Shown here: positions 59,273 through 64,000 of the stretch, in pieces
Numbering within the stretch: the stretch's first letter is position 1
Layout: each line of letters opens with the position of its first letter
Source: Actinoalloteichus hoggarensis
GTDB taxonomy: Bacteria; Actinomycetota; Actinomycetes; Mycobacteriales; Pseudonocardiaceae
Direction: 5' to 3'
DNA: 64,000 nucleotides
Assembly (NCBI RefSeq): GCF_002234535.1
Contig: NZ_CP022521.1
Coordinates: 682,001 to 746,000 of the forward strand
Translations under genes and position numbers: made by a program
Notes under the pieces: generated by a model
Databases searched by the model: none
Told to the model about the DNA's origin: nothing
What the model saw: the letters and a program-made list of their open reading frames with translations, nothing else

Positions 59273-61009
59273 TCAGGCGGGCGTGTCGGGTTCCACGACC
59301 TCGTCGGCGCCGAGCGGGACGGTCGAACGCCGCGCGAACACCCGGCTGCCGCCGCCGCGCTTGGCCTGGTACATCGCGGCGTCGGCCCGGGTGAGGGCGT
59401 GACCGCTGCCCTCCTGGTGTGTGACGGCCACGACTCCGATCGACAGGGTCACCCCCCGAGAGAGGTCCTGGGGCAGCTCGCGCACGGCGTCCACGGCTCG
59501 TGTCAGCGCCGCCTCGGCGTCGCCGAGCGTGGTGGTCGGCATGAGCACCACGAACTCGTCGCCGCCGTAGCGTGCGACGACGTCGTTCGCCCGCAGCGTG
59601 TCGCGCAGCGTGCTGGCCACGACGCGCAGGACGTCGTCGCCCTCGGCGTGCGAACAGCGATCGTTGACGCCCTTGAACCCGTCGAGGTCGCACAGCGCCA
59701 CCGACAGCGGATGCGCGTCGGGGTCGACGACGAGCAGGTCCATCCGCTCGTCCAGCGCGCGCCGATTGGCCAGGCCGGTGAGCGGGTCCTGGAGCGCCTG
59801 CCGGGTGATGTCGCCATGCTGTCTGCGCAGCCGTTCGTGATCACGGCGGGAGATCAGCGTGGCCATCCGTACCTCGCGCAGCATCCACAGCTCGCTCTCC
59901 AGCGCGGCGTTGTACTGGCTCAGCGCGGTGGCCGCCTGCCCGTCGTCCGGACCGCAGAGCCGGGCGAACTCCCTGATCAGCGACAGCTGCAACGGCGGTT
60001 CGGAGGGATCGCCGACCATCTCGCGGCGGGCATGGCGAAGCACCTCCAGCGCATCGTCGTGGTCGCCGTCGTGTTCGAGGCAGCGGGACAGGGCCAGCGA
60101 GGTGATGAGCAGCTCGCGTGGATAGCGGGATCGTTGCAGCAGTCGGTCGAGCCGGGGGACGTGTTCGCCGCCGGGCTTGGCCAGGGCGTGCGCGGAGCCC
60201 ACCACGGGCACCTGGTCGGCGGCGGACTGATCGCGGTGGCTCCGGGGATGCAGCGAGTCCGGCCACGGGCCCTCCACCGAGGTGGCCAACGCCGAGGCGA
60301 GCGCGAACCGGTCGGCCGCCTCGTCCATCCGATCGGCGCGTTCCAGCCGAAGGCCCCAGCCCACCAGCATCCTGGTCCGGTTGATCAGGTGCACGGCGAT
60401 CTGATGCGGCCCGCCACTGCTGCGGATGAACTCCTCGGCCCGCGTCATCTCCTCGTCGGCCATCTTGTAGACCCCGAGCTGGGTGAGCACCAGGGCGATG
60501 TCCTGGAGGGCCAGCGCCACCTGCCGTTCCCAGGCGCGTCGACCCGTCAGCGGGTCGGGGGAGAGCTTGCCGTTGAGCATCGCCAGCGCCTTGGCGGTCT
60601 CGTCGAGGGTGACCTCGTGGTTGTTCACCAGCATCATGCGGCGGGCCAGCAGGGCGCGGCCGTCGGCCTCCATCACGGTCAGTCCGTGGCGCCGCGAATG
60701 GGAGATCAGCTCGTCGAGCAGCGGGTCGGCGAGTTCGGCGTGTCCCCTGGTGACGAGGCGGATGACGGCCGAGGCCCGCAGGAGCTGGGCGACCAGGCTC
60801 GGCTCACCGCGTCGACGACCCTCATCGAGCAGTTCGTTGATCTCGTCGGCCGTGGAGAACTGCAACTGCTGATCGTTGACCTGTGAGGCGACGATCAGCT
60901 CGTGGGCACGCGCGATCAGCCAGGCATCGGATCGCTCGCTGGGCTCGGGCGAGGACTCTCGCTGTCCGACCGACTCCCTGTGCAGTGCTCTACACCCCCT
61001 GGCGGCCAT
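59273..61009 (-). CDS. Diguanylate cyclase with a long helical (TPR-like) sensory region
   Basis: 578 residues from ATG 61009. Residues 30-400 are helical, with repeated alpha-hairpins like TPR units (ALALQDIALVLTQLGVYKMA, LALSRCLEHDGDHDDALEVL). A short coiled coil leads into the GGDEF domain (about 415-560) with DPLTGLANRRAL and the active-site YGGDEF. The enzyme makes c-di-GMP from GTP. No transmembrane helix, so cytoplasmic. Its start is 75 bases downstream of tRNA-Gln on the same strand. Confidence 0.92.
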   Translation of the reverse strand: MAARGCRALHRESVGQRESSPEPSERSDAWLIARAHELIVASQVNDQQLQFSTADEINELLDEGRRRGEPSLVAQLLRASAVIRLVTRGHAELADPLLDELISHSRRHGLTVMEADGRALLARRMMLVNNHEVTLDETAKALAMLNGKLSPDPLTGRRAWERQVALALQDIALVLTQLGVYKMADEEMTRAEEFIRSSGGPHQIAVHLINRTRMLVGWGLRLERADRMDEAADRFALASALATSVEGPWPDSLHPRSHRDQSAADQVPVVGSAHALAKPGGEHVPRLDRLLQRSRYPRELLITSLALSRCLEHDGDHDDALEVLRHARREMVGDPSEPPLQLSLIREFARLCGPDDGQAATALSQYNAALESELWMLREVRMATLISRRDHERLRRQHGDITRQALQDPLTGLANRRALDERMDLLVVDPDAHPLSVALCDLDGFKGVNDRCSHAEGDDVLRVVASTLRDTLRANDVVARYGGDEFVVLMPTTTLGDAEAALTRAVDAVRELPQDLSRGVTLSIGVVAVTHQEGSGHALTRADAAMYQAKRGGGSRVFARRSTVPLGADEVVEPDTPA

Positions 61010-61083
61010 CCCCTGCCGAGTACTCCGACGGTGCCGAGTTCTTCCATGGCGTCTTGATGCAGGCCGGCCACCGACCTGCGACG

Positions 61084-61154
61084 CTCCGCCGCCAGGATTC
61101 GAACCTGGACTATCGGAACCAAAATCCGAGGTGCTGCCGTTACACCACGGCGGA
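61084..61154 (-). tRNA. tRNA-Gln (anticodon TTG)
   Basis: The minus strand folds into a 71-base cloverleaf. The acceptor stem is TCCGCCG with CGGCGGA, the discriminator base is G, the anticodon stem is TCGGA/TCCGA with loop TTTTGGT (anticodon TTG), and the T-arm is CCAGGTTCGAATCCTGG. CCA is not encoded. A 19-bp palindrome (GCACGACGA-G-TCGTCGTGC, 61157-61175) sits just upstream of its 5' end. The mature tRNA reads CAA codons. Confidence 0.96.
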
Positions 61155-61489
61155 CCGCACGACGAGTCGTCGTGCACGGCGTCACGACGGGAAGTCGCGC
61201 CCGTACATGGTGACATGAGCGGGGTCCGTCGGTCATGGCGGATGCCCGAACCGCCGTGCTGCGGCGGGCGCGGTCGCACGGGTGTCGGCGGTTCTCCGTC
61301 TCGGGTCCGACACGACTCGGGCCGCCCGGTGCCGGAGGCTCCGCGACCGCCTGATCGTCGAGCGGCGCCGCGTGCGGACGGGCTCGACGCGCCGGGCGAA
61401 CCGGCGTCGATCGCGAGGGTGATTCGCGTATTGCGGGCGTTCGACCAGCGGATAACCCGATCAGTGCATGAGACTGGCCAAGGTCTCCG

Positions 61490-61532
61490 CCGTAACCTAC
61501 GCTGGCGTAGGTTACGGTTCCGTAGCCGTAAC
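61490..61532. promoter_or_regulatory. Palindromic operator(s) of the desaturase gene
   Basis: A perfect inverted repeat with 13-base arms, CCGTAACCTACGC and GCGTAGGTTACGG around TG, occupies 61490-61517. A second, overlapping dyad with arms GTTACGG and CCGTAAC lies at 61511-61532. This resembles TetR-type operators reported in front of actinobacterial fatty-acid desaturase genes. The TetR protein encoded behind the desaturase (62605) is the likely binder. 61176-61489 shows nothing else recognisable. Confidence 0.7.
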
Positions 61533-61576
61533 TTCGGCGCCGCCGTACCTCCCGTCTCACTCACTGAGGGACACCT

Positions 61577-62533
61577 ATGACGAGCACGCTCGACGCCCCT
61601 ACGGCGAACGAACCCAACCGATCACCCAAGCCGGTGATCTCCGGACGCAGGCGCGACTCCGCGCAGTTCGGCATCTACGTCTTCGTGATCCTGCCGTTCA
61701 TCGCCCTGTTCGCCGCGGTGCCCTTCGCCTGGGGCTGGGGGCTGAGCTGGGTGGACGTCGGCCTCGGCGCGGCGTTCTTCATCTTCTCGGGCCTCGGCAT
61801 CACCGCGGGATTCCACCGCTACTTCACCCACGGCTCGTTCAAGGCCAAGCGGCCGCTTCGGATCGGCCTGGCCATCGCGGGCAGCATGGCGCTGCAGGGC
61901 CCGGTGATCACCTGGGTCGCCGACCACCGCAGGCACCACGCCTTCTCCGACAAGGAGGGCGACCCGCATTCCCCGTGGATGTTCGGCACGTCCCCGGTGG
62001 CGCTGGCCAAGGGCTTCTGGCATGCCCACATGGGCTGGCTCTTCGAGCGCGACATGACCAACAGCCAGCGCTTCACGCCCGACCTGCTCGCCGACCCCGA
62101 CATCGTCCGGGTGCAGCGGCAGTTCGGACTCTGGACCATCGTGAGCCTCGTGCTGCCCGGCGTCCTCGGCGGTCTGATCACCTGGTCCTTCTGGGGAGCC
62201 TTCACCGCGTTCTTCTGGGCCGGACTCGTCCGGGTCGGGCTGCTGCACCACGTGACCTGGTCGGTCAACTCGATCTGCCACATGATCGGCGAGCGTCCGT
62301 TCCAGGCCAGGGACAAGTCGGCGAACTTCTGGCCGCTGGCGATCCTGTCCTTCGGCGAGTCGTGGCACAACCTGCACCACGCCGACCCGACCTGCGCGCG
62401 GCACGGCGTCCAGCGCGGCCAGATCGACATCACCGCCCGGCTCATCTGGATCTTCGAGAAGTTCGGCTGGGCGACCAAGGTGCGCTGGCCCACCACGCAG
62501 CGGCTCGCCAGGATCTCGGCGAACGAGGAATGA
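61577..62533 (+). CDS. Acyl-CoA desaturase (stearoyl-CoA delta-9 type)
   Basis: 318 residues, four transmembrane helices in two pairs. The three histidine boxes of membrane di-iron desaturases are intact: HRYFTH near 78, HRRHH near 117 and HNLHH near 263. It introduces a cis double bond into saturated acyl-CoA, using oxygen and a reductase/ferredoxin partner not encoded here. Expression is probably controlled by the palindromes at 61490-61532 in response to membrane lipid state. Confidence 0.95.
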   Translation: MTSTLDAPTANEPNRSPKPVISGRRRDSAQFGIYVFVILPFIALFAAVPFAWGWGLSWVDVGLGAAFFIFSGLGITAGFHRYFTHGSFKAKRPLRIGLAIAGSMALQGPVITWVADHRRHHAFSDKEGDPHSPWMFGTSPVALAKGFWHAHMGWLFERDMTNSQRFTPDLLADPDIVRVQRQFGLWTIVSLVLPGVLGGLITWSFWGAFTAFFWAGLVRVGLLHHVTWSVNSICHMIGERPFQARDKSANFWPLAILSFGESWHNLHHADPTCARHGVQRGQIDITARLIWIFEKFGWATKVRWPTTQRLARISANEE

Positions 62534-62604
62534 TCGAGTCGGTCCGCAGACCAGATGTTCTGACGTCCCACCAGGCCGAAGAGCCACCCCTTAGGCTGAA
62601 GCAG

Positions 62605-63288
62605 ATGTCGGGGCGACGAGCACGGGTGCAGACCGGGTCGGAAGCGGTGGAGAGCGCACAGCGATCCCCGCGCCCCGCCAGAGTGCGGATGACGGGTAAG
62701 GAACGGCGGCGGCAGCTCCTGGACGTCGGTCGGGAGCTGTTCGCGGAGAAGGGCTTCGAGGCGACCTCCATCGAGGAGATCGCCCATCGGGCGGGCGTCA
62801 GCAAACCGGTCGTCTACGAGCACTTCGGCGGCAAGGAGGGCATCTACGCGGTCGTGGTCGACCGCGAGATGGAACTGCTGCTCGACCGCATCGTCTCGGC
62901 GCTCTCGGCGGGCCATCCGAAGGAACTGCTCGAACAGGCGGCATGCGCGCTGCTCGACTACATCCAGGACTCCAGCGACGGATTCCGCATCCTGGTGCGT
63001 GACTCGCCGGTCGCCAGCGCGACCGGCACCTTCTCCAGCCTGCTCAACGACATCGCCAGTCAGGTCGAGGACATCTTCGGCCAGCAGTTCGGCGCCAGGG
63101 GCTACGACACCGCCCTCGCCGCCCTCTACAGCCAGGCGCTCGTCGGCATGGTGGCGTTGACCGGCCAGTGGTGGCTGGAGGTGCGGACGCCGCCGAAGGA
63201 CGAGGTCGCCGCGCACCTGGTGAACCTCGCCTGGAACGGCCTCTCCCATCTCGAACTGCACCCCGGCCTGCACATTCGCCGGGACTGA
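62605..63288 (+). CDS. TetR-family transcriptional regulator
   Basis: 227 residues from ATG 62605; TAGGCT at 62592-62597 leaves 7 bases to the start, so leaderless. After a 30-residue basic lead the helix-turn-helix follows (RRQLLDVGRELFAEKGFEAT, IAHRAGVSKPVVYEHFGGKEGI). Its place after glmU corresponds to Rv1019 of M. tuberculosis. Here it lies 71 bases behind the desaturase gene and is the best candidate for the protein that binds the desaturase operator. Confidence 0.93.
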   Translation: MSGRRARVQTGSEAVESAQRSPRPARVRMTGKERRRQLLDVGRELFAEKGFEATSIEEIAHRAGVSKPVVYEHFGGKEGIYAVVVDREMELLLDRIVSALSAGHPKELLEQAACALLDYIQDSSDGFRILVRDSPVASATGTFSSLLNDIASQVEDIFGQQFGARGYDTALAALYSQALVGMVALTGQWWLEVRTPPKDEVAAHLVNLAWNGLSHLELHPGLHIRRD

Positions 63289-63374
63289 CCACGCCGGGCG
63301 GACTTGTCGCCCGCCGGGTCCGTGGGACACTGGAGGCCGAGCCCGACGGTCTCCGGGGTGAGGAGGTGACTCTC

Positions 63375-63977
63375 GTGAGCAGCGCTCTCTCGCATCGCGA
63401 CGATCGGTACGATCTCGCCGACTGGGCCGGCCTGGACCATGATCCCGACGGCCCGAGGATCGAGTTGATCGGCGGCAGGCTGCACGTGACACCCGCTCCG
63501 GCGCTGGGCCATCAGGCGTTCAGCGACGAGATCAGACGTCTCGTCGACGACGCGCTCTGGGATCAGGACCGGGCCGACCTCATGGTGGTCAGCGCGATCG
63601 GCGTCCGACTGGCCCCCGACATGGGCTTCATCCCGGACCTCGCCGTCATCCGCGCTCCGCGGGACGGCGCGACGAAGGTCGTGGCCGCCGACGTCTCGCT
63701 CATCGTGGAGATCGTCTCGCCGCGCACCCGCAGGCAGGATCGGATGTCCAAGCCCGCCGCCTACGCGGCGGCAGGCGTGCCCTTCTACTGGCGGGTCGAG
63801 CCGACGGTGGGCGAACCGCCGACCGTCGTCTGCGGAGAACTCGTCGACGGCGGGTACGTGACGCGCGTGATCGTCGACGCGGGCAGTCCGGCGCTGGTGA
63901 CCTGCGCCCCGGTGCCGGTGCGGCTCGACGTCGACCGCCTCTACTCCCGAGTCTTCCGCCGCGGCTCCGGCCGCTGA
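63375..63977 (+). CDS. Uma2-family (DUF820) endonuclease-fold protein
   Basis: 200 residues from GTG 63375, with GGAGG at 63362-63366; GTG 63366 is an alternative. PD-(D/E)XK-like pattern: RIELIGGRLHVTPAPALGHQ, PDLAVIRAP and LIVEIVSPRTRRQDR then KPAAYAAAGVPFYW, which together define Uma2 proteins. They are common in Streptomyces and cyanobacteria, with no settled cellular role. Monocistronic by layout; the window ends 23 bases after the stop. Confidence 0.92.
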   Translation: MSSALSHRDDRYDLADWAGLDHDPDGPRIELIGGRLHVTPAPALGHQAFSDEIRRLVDDALWDQDRADLMVVSAIGVRLAPDMGFIPDLAVIRAPRDGATKVVAADVSLIVEIVSPRTRRQDRMSKPAAYAAAGVPFYWRVEPTVGEPPTVVCGELVDGGYVTRVIVDAGSPALVTCAPVPVRLDVDRLYSRVFRRGSGR

Positions 63978-64000
63978 GCCCGGCCGCCGCCCACGGCGAT

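Noticed and set aside
59171-60886. 571-codon plus-strand frame opposite the GGDEF gene
   Set aside because: Antisense shadow. The minus strand encodes an unmistakable GGDEF domain.

Overview
The window is about 71% GC DNA from an actinomycete. GTG starts are frequent, many promoters look leaderless (TANNNT 6-7 bases before the start codon), and transcription regulators of the TetR, PadR, Scr1-type XRE/DUF397 and WYL families are dense. The housekeeping genes run in the order pmt, rsmI, pabB, metG, tatD, rpfB, ksgA, ispE, pth, rplY, prs, glmU and a TetR gene. From general knowledge this is the order of Mycobacterium tuberculosis Rv1002c to Rv1019. Combined with Streptomyces-like accessory genes, it suggests Pseudonocardiaceae (an Actinoalloteichus-like organism). 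The genus is an inference.

1-18 kb is accessory metabolism and regulation: a broken TetR gene at the edge, two aldo/keto reductases divergent from a LysR regulator, an ECF41-type sigma factor with a possible upstream coupling ORF, a WYL regulator facing a DinB/VOC pair, an AhpD-like protein, TetR genes with clear palindromic operators, an imine-reductase-like enzyme, an S33 hydrolase, a DUF418 membrane protein, a NarL-type two-component system and a GC-rich repetitive stretch. 18-28 kb is the conserved block pmt to ksgA. It includes a 19-codon ORF that links metG to tatD and a long leader in front of rpfB.

28-43 kb is an accessory block lying between ksgA and ispE, which are adjacent in mycobacteria. 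It holds peptide deformylase, a decayed lasso-peptide locus (cyclase remnant, RRE protein, B2 protease, isoaspartyl methyltransferase), an XRE/DUF397 pair, six overlapping small genes of unknown function, a toxin-immunity-like module with three tandem immunity paralogues, a second SnoaL-tailed sigma factor coupled to an NADH-dehydrogenase-like flavoprotein, and metNIQ under an S-box riboswitch.

43-64 kb returns to conserved genes: ispE, two MFS exporters (one with a MerR-type promoter), an ABC-F protein, a PadR/flavin monooxygenase pair, a degenerate fourth immunity copy, a DivIVA-Pth fusion, rplY, an Nramp-like transporter, prs-glmU, a GGDEF protein, tRNA-Gln, a desaturase with a strong palindromic operator, its probable TetR regulator and a Uma2-type nuclease-like protein.

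The main candidate for an undescribed system is 34.5-37.1 kb. A small helical protein is followed by a helical protein with a nuclease-toxin-like tip, then three homologous acidic proteins, with a fourth broken copy 15 kb away. Local base composition drops inside the tip domain, as expected for exchanged toxin/immunity cassettes.
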